Shown piece after piece: positions 1-7,357 of a stretch of DNA of 17,710 bases. The notes under the pieces were generated by a model. It worked only from the letters and a program-made list of their open reading frames with translations, made no database searches and was not told the DNA's origin. Source of the DNA: Actinomycetes bacterium (lineage in GTDB: Bacteria > Actinomycetota > Acidimicrobiia > Acidimicrobiales > Bog-793). Position numbers and translations under genes: made by a program. The stretch is taken from contig JAKAOD010000007.1 in NCBI GenBank assembly GCA_021823365.1, positions 1 through 17,710 of the forward strand, in the 5' to 3' direction. Positions within the stretch are counted from its first letter, which is position 1, and every line of letters starts with the position of its first letter.

Positions 1-115
1 GCCAGAGCAGCTTGGCGACCAGCCGGCGCGCCATGCGCAGGCGCCCCGAGACGACCGGCAACCCGAGATCGGCGTTCGCCTCGCCGACCGACCAGTGCGG
101 GGTCAGGCCCGGCAC
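1..115 (-). CDS. N-terminal fragment of an unidentified protein, cut by the window edge
   Basis: Reading leftwards from a GTG at 113-115, the frame stays open for 38 codons to the edge. It encodes a start like MPGLTPHWSVGEANADL, then a basic amphipathic stretch (SGRLRMARRLVAKLLW). From memory, similar N-termini (a short acidic segment, then an Arg/Lys-rich helix) occur in actinobacterial sugar-cluster methyltransferases and glycosyltransferases, which would fit the glycosyltransferase directly upstream, but too little is visible to name a family. The start is uncertain: a G-run at 125-129 lies 9-13 bases upstream and could serve as a weak ribosome site, and a -10-like TACGAT reads on this strand at 163-168. 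The gene would follow the 234-2660 gene on the same strand after a 118-base gap. Confidence 0.4.
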   Translation of the reverse strand, partial: MPGLTPHWSVGEANADLGLPVVSGRLRMARRLVAKLLW

Positions 116-233
116 GCGGCGTACCCCCCGCTCGTCGCTGCGCTCCTCGGCATGGCGGCCACATCGTACTGTCGGGCTCCCGGGTGCGCGCCGTTGCCGG
201 CACGCCCTCCCCGGTCGGCGGCGCTGCTCAGGG

Positions 234-2660
234 TCACCGGCGCCACCGCCTCCTGCGCCGGGCGGCCGTGCGCCGGGCGTCGAGGACCGCTCCGGCATGG
301 GCGAAGCGCTCCCTCACGAACGGTACGCGTGCATCGGGGCCGTGGTGGGCGAGCACCTCCGCTCGAGCTCTGGCACCGCGCTCGGCCGCGGCGGCGGGGG
401 CGGCGAAGACGGCGCGCATGAGCTCGGCCGCCGCGTCGAGGTCCGGCTCGGCCCAGCGCGCGCCATGGGGGTAAGGGTCGTTCGCCACCGGCACCGCGCC
501 GGGCGTCCAGGGCACGAGGTACGCCGTCTCCTCGCTCATGAACTCGAGGTTGCCCGAGTAGCCGGTGGCGACGACCGGCTTGCCGAGCGCCATCGCCTCG
601 GCGAGCGTCAGGCCGAAGCCCTCGGCGCGATGCAGCGACACGTAGCAGTCGCACGCCGCGACGAGGCTCAGGTGCGCGTCGCGGTCGGAGTAGGAGTCGA
701 GGACGACCACGTCCGGTCGCGCCGAGGCCACCCACTTCAGGCGCTCGAGATCGGGCGTCCGCGACGCGCCGTTCACCGCCTTCACGACGAGCAGCGGGCC
801 CTCACCCGGCCGGAACGCCCGCGAGTACGCCTCGAGCAGCCCGAAGGGGTTCTTGCGCTCGACGACGCTCATCACGTCGAAGCAGAAGAGGAACACGAAG
901 CGGTCCTCCGGCAGCCCCAGTGCCCGTCGGTCGAGGACGGTCGCGGCGCGGGGCTCGACGATCGGCAGGGGGAAGGCGTAGACGGGCTTCGGCGAGACCC
1001 CGGCGATAGCGGCGCGCGCGAAGTCGCTGTTGGCCCAGATCTCGTCGACGAGGTCGACGGCAGCGTCGAAGCGGCGCGGGAACTGCTCGATCTCCCACGC
1101 CCAGAGGCCGATCGTGTACCGGCCGGCGAAGAAGCCCGGACCCACGCGGCGGGCGAAGTTGGGGAGCTCGTCTGCGTTGACACAGACGAGGTTGACGTCG
1201 AGCCGGGCGCGTCCGGCCGGGTCGTAGGGATGGAGCTGGCGGCTCACCGAGGTCCTGTCGACGTAGGTCGAGGTCGTGATGCCCGCGCGCTCGGCGACGA
1301 GCGCCGCGAGGCGACCGTGCTCCCCGACGCCGGTCTCGGCGCGCAGGTATCCCGCGACCCGGATGCCTCGCTCGAGCCGCGCCGCGCCGCCTGCCCCGGG
1401 CAGGTCTCCGGCTGGCGGTGACGGGTCGATCGCGAGCCGCCGGTCGAGGCGCTCCTGGGCGACCTCGTGCCGCGTCCACTCGGAGAAGTGGGCGAAGTCG
1501 GCGCCGTCGGGATCGGCGAAGACGGCGAGGAGGTCGGGACGGCTCGCGTGCAGCGCCGCGAGATAGCGGCTCACCCGCCCGCCGGGCCGCTCCGCCGGCA
1601 CCTCGTTCAGCCAGGAGAGGAACACCTCGTCGCCGCCCGCGGCGTAGGGGTTCGGGGGCTCGACGCCGGCGGCCCCGGCGGCCGGGGAGCCTGCGGACTC
1701 GGCAGAGAGCAGCGCCTCTCGGTACAGCCCGCGCATCACCGGGTCGTAGGCGAGGCCGTTGGCGAGGCGCGACCAGCCGTACTCCAGGTCGGCGGACGCG
1801 GCGTACCCGGAGTCGAGGAGCGACGCGCCGTAGGAGTCGCAGAGCTGGGCGAGCCCTGGATGCTCCGACAGCAGTATGCGGGCGCGCTGGCCCTGGTGCC
1901 TGCTGAGCAGCCATGGACGGCTTGGGTCGTACCCGCTGAAGTGGAAGAAGCGCACGGGCTGTCCGTCGACGAGCGGTGCCGTCCCGTCGAAGGCGATGTC
2001 GCGGCCGTGAAGGTTCCAGTAGGCGACGTTGCAGGTGGGGTCCCTCAGCACCGCCGCGCCGAAGGCGCCCGGCGCGAAGTCCACCCAGCGCTGGTCGACG
2101 AAGCGCATGCGGGCCGGGTCGACGACGCACTCGCGCCGGAGCCGCGCACGCCAGAACGCGAGGAACTCCGCCGCCGAGCCCGACACGGCGATGAACCCGA
2201 GGTTGAACGCTCCCGACGCGAGGACGTCGCTCTCCGAGGGGCTGCGGCCGTCACGGGGGATGGGGCTCGTCACGTGCGGGGTCAGCACGACCCCGCGCGA
2301 CTCGGCGAGCCCGGCGACGTCGTCCAGCGGCGCGTAGACGACGACGTCGGGGTCGAGGTACATCGCGACCTGCGCCCCCCTGCCGAGAAGGGTCCCGAGG
2401 ACCCACGGCTTCACCGCCGTCGAGAGCTCGAGGACGTCGTAGATCGCCGCCATCCTGAGGACCTCGCCGGAGGCGATCCCGATCTCGTCGACCCGAAGCA
2501 GGTCGAACGGCTCCCCCGCCTCTTCCACGGATCTTCCGGGGTCGTCGACGAGCACGACCGTGAACGCCGCCCCAGGGTGCTGCTTCGTGAACGAGGTGGC
2601 GAGCGCCCGGGCGGCGGGGAGGTAGTTGCGGGCGACGATCGTGCAGGCGTGGAAGGACAC
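234..2660 (-). CDS. Two-domain glycosyltransferase (GT-A-like N-domain plus GT4-like GT-B C-domain)
   Basis: 808 residues, probably a cytoplasmic or membrane-associated enzyme of surface-glycan assembly; donor and acceptor are unknown. Residues 1-270 resemble a nucleotide-sugar transferase of GT-A fold, with a DPD metal/nucleotide motif at 103-105 (YLDPDVVVY) and a GAFNLGFIAV segment at 150-159. A linker region (about 300-420) follows. Residues 434-790 are GT-B/GT4-like: GYLRAETGVGE near 437, VNADELP, GLWAWE, and the donor-site EX7E motif E680-E688 in HRAEGFGLTLAEAMALGKP. The C-terminus is strikingly basic (RRRRRWRR at 801-808). The GTG start at 2660 was chosen because AGGAG lies 5 bases upstream and the domain begins right there; an upstream ATG at 2939 would only add residues antisense-like to nothing recognisable, read through an ABC-ATPase remnant in another frame. 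A paralogue lies at 4785-7334. Confidence 0.88.
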   Translation of the reverse strand: MSFHACTIVARNYLPAARALATSFTKQHPGAAFTVVLVDDPGRSVEEAGEPFDLLRVDEIGIASGEVLRMAAIYDVLELSTAVKPWVLGTLLGRGAQVAMYLDPDVVVYAPLDDVAGLAESRGVVLTPHVTSPIPRDGRSPSESDVLASGAFNLGFIAVSGSAAEFLAFWRARLRRECVVDPARMRFVDQRWVDFAPGAFGAAVLRDPTCNVAYWNLHGRDIAFDGTAPLVDGQPVRFFHFSGYDPSRPWLLSRHQGQRARILLSEHPGLAQLCDSYGASLLDSGYAASADLEYGWSRLANGLAYDPVMRGLYREALLSAESAGSPAAGAAGVEPPNPYAAGGDEVFLSWLNEVPAERPGGRVSRYLAALHASRPDLLAVFADPDGADFAHFSEWTRHEVAQERLDRRLAIDPSPPAGDLPGAGGAARLERGIRVAGYLRAETGVGEHGRLAALVAERAGITTSTYVDRTSVSRQLHPYDPAGRARLDVNLVCVNADELPNFARRVGPGFFAGRYTIGLWAWEIEQFPRRFDAAVDLVDEIWANSDFARAAIAGVSPKPVYAFPLPIVEPRAATVLDRRALGLPEDRFVFLFCFDVMSVVERKNPFGLLEAYSRAFRPGEGPLLVVKAVNGASRTPDLERLKWVASARPDVVVLDSYSDRDAHLSLVAACDCYVSLHRAEGFGLTLAEAMALGKPVVATGYSGNLEFMSEETAYLVPWTPGAVPVANDPYPHGARWAEPDLDAAAELMRAVFAAPAAAAERGARARAEVLAHHGPDARVPFVRERFAHAGAVLDARRTAARRRRRWRR

Positions 2661-2665
2661 TGCGG

Positions 2666-2670
2666 CTCCT
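2666..2670 (-). promoter_or_regulatory. Ribosome binding site fixing the start of the 808-residue glycosyltransferase
   Basis: The minus strand reads AGGAG 5 bases before GTG 2658-2660. It decides against the longer open frame that begins at 2939, whose first 93 codons overlap the ABC-ATPase remnant out of frame. Confidence 0.65.
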
Positions 2671-2697
2671 CGGGCGGCGCGGCCGCGCCAACGGTAG

Positions 2698-2943
2698 TCA
2701 GATCCGCCGTCCGTGGGTGCAGACGTGGAGGTCAGTGTGACCGTCCAGCTGCAGGGCGCGCACGACGCGCTCCCGCATCGTGGTCGACCTGCCCGAGCCG
2801 TCCTGCCCGAGGACGCCGGCGACAACTCCCGGGGCGACCTCGAAGCTGAGGTCCGGGGCCGCCGTCCTGTCGCCGAACTGCTTGGTCGACGAGCGCACCG
2901 AGATGACGGAGCCATTGTCGGGGCTCGCGGGCGGCTCACGCAA
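2698..2943 (-). pseudogene. Truncated remnant of an ABC-transporter ATPase (N-terminal third)
   Basis: From TTG 2941-2943 the frame gives 81 residues that read like the start of a drug/ABC-2 type ATPase: ISVRSSTKQFGDRTAAPDLS then FEVAPGVVAGVLGQDGSGRS and TTMR. This matches the family pattern (ISVRGLTKRFGDRTAVDDLSFEV..G..GFLGPNGAGKSTTMR). The Walker A lysine is replaced by arginine (GSGRS for GAGKS). The similarity fades after TTMR but a GRRI ending fits the usual first-strand position (NGRRY). A TGA at 2698-2700 then ends the frame, so Q-loop, signature and Walker B are all absent, and none is visible downstream because the glycosyltransferase starts 38 bases later. I see a decayed or truncated gene. 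A short expressed peptide is possible but unlikely. Confidence 0.6.
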
Positions 2944-2953
2944 CGGACACGCC

Positions 2954-2970
2954 TGGCACCAGGAATGCCA
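2954..2970. promoter_or_regulatory. Dyad TGGCA-N7-TGCCA between divergent genes (possible operator)
   Basis: A perfect 5+5 inverted repeat with a 7-base centre, overlapped by a second one (CCTGG-CA-CCAGG, 2952-2963). It lies between the minus-strand ATPase remnant/glycosyltransferase and the plus-strand sulfotransferase gene, 108 bases before the latter's start. The position and T-rich flanks fit a regulator site, but no regulator gene is in the window and a short dyad can arise by chance. The 2661-3077 stretch otherwise holds only the ATPase remnant and the ribosome site at 3066; a weak TTCACA (2979-2984) and TAACGT (3005-3010) pair has a 20-base spacing and is not convincing as a promoter. 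Confidence 0.25.
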
Positions 2971-3065
2971 AAGCTCTGTTCACAGCGCTCTCATGTACGC
3001 CCTGTAACGTGCTCGCAAGCCGACAGCCGAGCACCGGGTGGGCAGTTGCATCCCTCGACGGCGAG

Positions 3066-3071
3066 AGGAGG
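3066..3071 (+). promoter_or_regulatory. Ribosome binding site fixing the arylsulfotransferase-like start
   Basis: A full AGGAGG sits 6 bases before ATG 3078-3080. It favours this start over the in-frame ATG/TTG-like positions further upstream (frame open from 3009). Confidence 0.75.
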
Positions 3072-3077
3072 CAGGCG

Positions 3078-4691
3078 ATGGAGCGAGCCCGCGTGACGAA
3101 GAAAGCGAGAAGCGGACCCGAGACGCACCCGGCCAAGGGCTCCGGCGCGCAGGCGGTGAGCCGCCGGCGGATATCGCGACGCGAACTGCTCGTCGACGGA
3201 GGAAAGGGCGCCGTCGGGCTCGCCGCGCTGGCCGCCGCCGGTGCAGGCGGCTTCGAGATCGCCCAGGGCCACGTCGCCCCGAGCGCCGCGGCCGGGGCCG
3301 CCGGAGCCCTGGACGCACCCGTGCGCTTCGTCACCGCGCCCGGCCTCGACCCGCCTCGGCTGCAGATGACCGACCTCGGAGTCGAGCAGGACCACGGCTA
3401 CCTGCTGCTCACACCCAGCCTCGTGCCGGGCGCAAGAGGGGTCGACGAGGCCAAGGCGATAGCGGAGGGCAAGGGTCAGGAAGGCCTCTTGCTGCTCGAT
3501 GCACGGAACGAGGTCGTGTGGTTCCAGCCGACGCGACACTTCGCGACGAACCTCGAGGTGCAGCAGTACATGGGCAAGCCGGTGCTCACCTACTGGGTCG
3601 GAGAGATCCGGGACGGCATCGGCTACGGAGAGGGTCACGTCCTCGACGGCACCTACGCCGAGATCGCCCGACTTCGCGCCCCGAGGGGCCTCGATGTCGA
3701 TCTCCACGAGCTCACGCTGACCTCTCGGGGGACGGCGCTCGTCACCTCCTACCGTCTCCGTGACGCCGACCTCCGCCCGGTCGGGGGACCGAAGCGCGGC
3801 GCGGCGTGGGACGGGATGGTCCTCGAGATCGACGTCGCCACTGGCAGGACTGTCTTCGAGTGGTCGAGCCTCGACCATGTTCCGGTCGAAGACAGCTACG
3901 CGAGGCCGACCGGTGGGCCCTTCGACTATTTCCACATCAATTCCATCGCGCCTTGGGACGACACCAGCCTGCTCGTCTCGGGCCGCAACACCTGGGCCCT
4001 CTATCGGGTGGACCGTCGAAGCGGCGAGGTGATATGGCGCATGCACGGCAAGCGCACCGACTTCGCGATGGGGCCGGGCACCCAGTACTACTGGCAACAC
4101 CATGCACGGCACCTGGCGAGCGGCCCCCTCACGGTCTTCGACGACGGGGCGACCCCGCCGGAGCAGGAGCAGTCCCGCGCGCTGTTCCTGTCCGTCGACG
4201 AGGCACGTCGAAAGGTGAGCCTCGTCAAGGCCTACACCCATCCCGTGCCGCTGCTCGCGTCGTACGAGGGCAGCGTCCAGGAGCTCCCCGACGGGCACGT
4301 CTTCGTCGGCTGGGGCACCGAGCCCTACGCGAGCGAGTTCGACCAGGCTGGCGACTTGCTGCTCGACGCCAGGCTGCCGACCAACGTCCAGTCCTACCGG
4401 GCCCTCCGCTCGCCGTGGACGGGCAGGCCACGCACCCGCCCCGCGCTCGTCGTGGTCAGGGACGACGTCGGTGGCCACGCCGCCCACGTGAGCTGGAACG
4501 GGGCGACCGAGGTACGTGAATGGGAGATCCTCACCGGACCCACGTCGGCGAGCCTCGCCGCCGAGGCGAGGATCCCCAAGGCCGGGTTCGAGACAGCTGT
4601 GACCATCCGCACGAGCGAACGGTTCCTCGCCGTCGCGGCCCTCGACGAGGACGGCAATCGGATCGGCATCTCGGCTGCCCATGCCCTTTGA
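3078..4691 (+). CDS. Tat-exported arylsulfotransferase (ASST)-like protein
   Basis: 537 residues. The N-terminus carries a twin-arginine signal: SRRRISRRELLVDGGKG around residues 28-44 (SRRELL fits S-R-R-x-F/L-L), followed by an Ala/Gly-rich hydrophobic stretch to about 58, so the protein should be folded inside and exported or membrane-anchored. The body looks like the arylsulfotransferase beta-propeller family: repeated blades with GLLLLDARNEVVWF, LDVDLHELTLT, WDGMVLEIDVATGRTVFEWS, DYFHINSIAPWDDTSLLVSGRNTWALY, RRSGEVIWRMHGK, QYYWQHHARHL and SYEGSVQELPDGHVFVGWG. Known members move sulfate between phenolic donors and acceptors through a histidine; candidate histidines here are in DLHEL, YFHIN and QHHARH, and I cannot assign the catalytic one. 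Many actinobacterial members are uncharacterised. The gene is flanked by glycosyltransferases, suggesting a glycan or glycolipid acceptor, which is inference. Confidence 0.82.
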   Translation: MERARVTKKARSGPETHPAKGSGAQAVSRRRISRRELLVDGGKGAVGLAALAAAGAGGFEIAQGHVAPSAAAGAAGALDAPVRFVTAPGLDPPRLQMTDLGVEQDHGYLLLTPSLVPGARGVDEAKAIAEGKGQEGLLLLDARNEVVWFQPTRHFATNLEVQQYMGKPVLTYWVGEIRDGIGYGEGHVLDGTYAEIARLRAPRGLDVDLHELTLTSRGTALVTSYRLRDADLRPVGGPKRGAAWDGMVLEIDVATGRTVFEWSSLDHVPVEDSYARPTGGPFDYFHINSIAPWDDTSLLVSGRNTWALYRVDRRSGEVIWRMHGKRTDFAMGPGTQYYWQHHARHLASGPLTVFDDGATPPEQEQSRALFLSVDEARRKVSLVKAYTHPVPLLASYEGSVQELPDGHVFVGWGTEPYASEFDQAGDLLLDARLPTNVQSYRALRSPWTGRPRTRPALVVVRDDVGGHAAHVSWNGATEVREWEILTGPTSASLAAEARIPKAGFETAVTIRTSERFLAVAALDEDGNRIGISAAHAL

Positions 4692-4698
4692 GCGTGGA

Positions 4699-4759
4699 GC
4701 GCCTCGGGCCGAGGCCGGCGCGTCTCGCCGCTCGGGCTGCGGCGCGCCGGCGCCGCGCC
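4699..4759. terminator. GC-rich hairpins in the convergent gap (possible bidirectional terminator)
   Basis: The 93 bases between the convergent stop codons at 4689-4691 (+) and 4785-4787 (-) hold two strong hairpins. One is GCCTCG-GGC-CGAGGC (4701-4715). The other is GCGGCGC-GCCG-GCGCCGC (4739-4756). Neither is followed by a T-run, so they are not classical intrinsic terminators, although GC-rich actinobacteria often use such structures. The placement between convergent genes is the main support. Confidence 0.35.
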
Positions 4760-4784
4760 GGGCAGGGGCGCCGAGACGGAGCGC

Positions 4785-7334
4785 TCAGAGGAGCCGGCGC
4801 GCCGCGGCGCCGGCCCCGCTCGTGTAGCCCTTGCGGAGCTTGGCGTCGATGTCGACGAGGCGGCGGCGGACGACCCGGGCGACGGCGGCAGGGCCGTGCT
4901 CGGCGAGGACGCGCTCGCACGCCCGCGCGGCAGTCCGCCGTGCCTCGTCGGGGGCCTCGACGACCGTCCGCATCGCCGCTGCAGCGGCGCCGAGGTCCGG
5001 CTCGCCCCAGGAGCCGGCGGGGTCGTACGGGGCGGCACCGGGCCCCACGGCGGCCTTCCGCGCGGGAACGAGATAGGCCGTCTTCTCGTCGACGATGTCG
5101 AGAACGCCCCCGTAGGCCGTCGCGATCACCGGCTTGCCGAGGGCGATCGCCTCCGCTATGCCGAGCCCGAAACCCTCCGATCGGTGCAGGGAGACGTAGC
5201 AGTCGCACCCCGCGAGCAGCGCGCCACGCTCCCCTGCCGAGAGATAACGGTCGAGCACGACGACGTCCCTGCGCCCGGCCGCCGCCAGCAGGAGCCCCTC
5301 GAGCTCGGCCGGTCGCTTGTCGCCGTTCACCGACTTCAGCACGAGCACCGGGCCCTCTCCCTCCCTGAAGGCCGTCGTGAACGCCACGAGCACGCCGAGG
5401 GGGTGCTTGCGGGCAAAGGAGGAGAGGAAGTCGAAGCTGAAGAGGAACCGGAAGCCTCCGGGCACGCCGAGGCTCGCCGGGTCGAAGGACGGATCGACCG
5501 GAGGTGCGACGACTGGGTGCCCGACGACGTGCACCGGCCGGTCGACGACCGGCTCGACCGCCCGACGGACGTAGCTGCTCGGGACCCAGACCTCGTCGAG
5601 CAGCTCGGCGCTCTCCGCCATCGCCGCCGGAAGTCGGTCGGTCTCCCATGCCCAGGCGCCGATGTTGTAGCGGCCGTCGAACAGCTCCGGGCCTGCGACG
5701 GAGGCGAGGCCCGGGAGCTGGTCGGCGTTCACCCACAGGAGGTTGATCCTCCTGTCGGCGCGAGGGACGCCGAGCGGGCCCGCACGTGCCCCGAATGCGT
5801 CGAAGGGGCCACCGCGATCGCCGAGGGGATCGAAGGGGTGCTCCTGGCGGCTCGGCGTCGAGCCGAGGGCCACCGCGCTCGGCGCGGCTCCCGCGTCGGC
5901 GAGCACGCCGAGGAGAAGCCGCGCCGCCTCGCCGACGCCGGACTCGGCACGGAGGTAGCCGAGGAGCACGACCCCGTCGCGAAGGGCGTTCGGCGCCGCG
6001 ACCTGCAGCCCTCGAGGCGCCGCCCACCACGCGCTGCGGGCGAGGGCCGCGGCGAGCCCGGGCGCGACGGCCTCCTCGGCGAGGCCGTGACCCTCGACCC
6101 ACTCCCTGAAGCGGGAGAGGTCGACCGTGCCGAGACGGGGGAAGTGCCAGCGGAGATCGTGCCGCTCGGCCCAGACCTCACGGAGATAGCGCGGGACCGT
6201 CGGGGCGTCGGCGGCGAAGGGGTCACCGCTCGCGAGCCAGTCGTAGAAGTCGCCGAGGCCAACGGGGTCGAAGGGATCCGGCAGTCCCCAGCCCATGGGT
6301 GCCGATCCCGCCGGCCCCCGTCCGGCGGATCGGGCGGCTGTGCGAGCGGCTCGCGTGGCGAGGGTGCGACGGGCGAGGCGCCGCATCCGCTCGTCGACCG
6401 GCGCCCCGTCGGCGAGGCGGCGGAAGGCAGGGCGTGGGCCCGGCCGCCCGGGCCGGCCCGCGAGCGCCGCCGCCCGCTCGGCGCACAGCCGCGCGAGGAC
6501 GGGCTCGGAGCTCAGCAGGACGCGCTGCCGCCCTCGCGCCCGGGGCGCGAGCAACGTCGGGTTGGCGGGGTCGAAACCCTCCAGGTGCACGATCCTGAGC
6601 GGCCGTCCGGCCGCCCGCCCGCCGCTCTCGGCCGCCGCGGCGACGTCGGCGCGCGCCGGGCCGGGGCCGAGCTCGCGCTCGTGCGCGTTCCACCACGCCA
6701 CGCCGTAACCGGGGTCGCGCACGATCCCCGCCCGGTACGTCACCGCCGCGAGGCCGAGCCAGGGATCGGCCCGCCGCAGGCCGGCGCGCTCCGACGCCGC
6801 CGCCTCCCGAAGCGCCCTTGCCCAGCCCTCGACGAAGCCGGTTCCCGAGGGCGCGGCGGCGACGATTCCCGGGTCGTAGGGTCCGAGCGCCGCCAGCTCC
6901 TCGGCGCCCGGGTCGAGACCGTCGACGGGAAGCGGGCCGAGGAGCCGGGGAACGAGCAGCGTCCCGGTCCGCTCGGCCTCGTCGCCGAGCTCGTCGAGCG
7001 CGCCGAGCAGGACCACGTCGGGCGCGAGGCAGACGACGGGCCGGCCGAGCACGAGGAGGTGCAGCACGAGCACCGGGGCGAGACATGCCGCGAGGTCGTC
7101 CCCTTTGCGGCACAGGGCCAGCTCGTGGAGCTCGGCAGCAGAGATCGGGAGCTCCGACGCGCGGACGACCTCGAACGGCCAGCGGTCGGCGGCGGCGGCC
7201 TCGGGCGAGTCGGCGAGGAGGACGGTGAGCCGCTCCCCGCCGTGGTGCAGCGCCACAGCCCTCGCGAGCTCGACGACCGCGTCGAGCTGCTCGACGGACG
7301 CGCTCGTGCAGACGAGGGGCCGGGCCACCGCCAC
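4785..7334 (-). CDS. Two-domain glycosyltransferase, paralogue of the 234-2660 gene, with an altered N-domain motif
   Basis: 849 residues with the same architecture as the 808-residue protein. The N-terminal GT-A-like part (about 1-290) aligns by eye (VVCLAPDVVLLGAL against VAMYLDPDVVVYAPL; YGVAWWNAHER against CNVAYWNLHGR; HLEGFDPANPTLL against HFSGYDPSRPWLL). The first Asp of the DPD motif is Ala here (A104-P105-D106), so metal binding, and hence activity, of this domain may be lost. The linker holds FYDWLASGDP, PRYLREVWAERHDLRW and LSRFREWVEGHG. The GT-B part (about 455-830) is intact: GYLRAESGVGEAARLLL, VNADQLPG, GAWAWETDRLP, FSFDFLSSFARKHPLGVL, VLKSVNGDKRP, and EX7E E720-E728. The start is GTG 7332-7334 or GTG 7326-7328; an in-frame TAG lies at 7338-7340 and no good ribosome site is visible. 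It lies 23 bases downstream of the ferritin-like gene, so co-transcription is possible. Confidence 0.87.
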   Translation of the reverse strand: MAVARPLVCTSASVEQLDAVVELARAVALHHGGERLTVLLADSPEAAAADRWPFEVVRASELPISAAELHELALCRKGDDLAACLAPVLVLHLLVLGRPVVCLAPDVVLLGALDELGDEAERTGTLLVPRLLGPLPVDGLDPGAEELAALGPYDPGIVAAAPSGTGFVEGWARALREAAASERAGLRRADPWLGLAAVTYRAGIVRDPGYGVAWWNAHERELGPGPARADVAAAAESGGRAAGRPLRIVHLEGFDPANPTLLAPRARGRQRVLLSSEPVLARLCAERAAALAGRPGRPGPRPAFRRLADGAPVDERMRRLARRTLATRAARTAARSAGRGPAGSAPMGWGLPDPFDPVGLGDFYDWLASGDPFAADAPTVPRYLREVWAERHDLRWHFPRLGTVDLSRFREWVEGHGLAEEAVAPGLAAALARSAWWAAPRGLQVAAPNALRDGVVLLGYLRAESGVGEAARLLLGVLADAGAAPSAVALGSTPSRQEHPFDPLGDRGGPFDAFGARAGPLGVPRADRRINLLWVNADQLPGLASVAGPELFDGRYNIGAWAWETDRLPAAMAESAELLDEVWVPSSYVRRAVEPVVDRPVHVVGHPVVAPPVDPSFDPASLGVPGGFRFLFSFDFLSSFARKHPLGVLVAFTTAFREGEGPVLVLKSVNGDKRPAELEGLLLAAAGRRDVVVLDRYLSAGERGALLAGCDCYVSLHRSEGFGLGIAEAIALGKPVIATAYGGVLDIVDEKTAYLVPARKAAVGPGAAPYDPAGSWGEPDLGAAAAAMRTVVEAPDEARRTAARACERVLAEHGPAAVARVVRRRLVDIDAKLRKGYTSGAGAAARRLL

Positions 7335-7357
7335 AGGCTACGGCGGCAGCGGCGAGC

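Noticed and set aside
103..153. Short frame MPRSAATSGGYAACRA that could be a leader peptide before the left-edge gene
   Set aside because: It is 16 residues with no attenuator structure seen and no ribosome site; it is within chance expectation.
1467..2849. A 460-codon open frame on the plus strand
   Set aside because: Antisense to the first glycosyltransferase; composition-driven frame with no motif.
2661..2939. N-terminal 93-codon extension of the first glycosyltransferase
   Set aside because: The extension reads the ABC-ATPase remnant in a different frame and shows no glycosyltransferase character. The ribosome site at 2666-2670 supports the GTG at 2660.
2991..4682. A 563-codon open frame on the minus strand
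   Set aside because: Antisense to the arylsulfotransferase-like gene, which has an AGGAGG ribosome site, a Tat signal and family motifs. The antisense product shows no domain.
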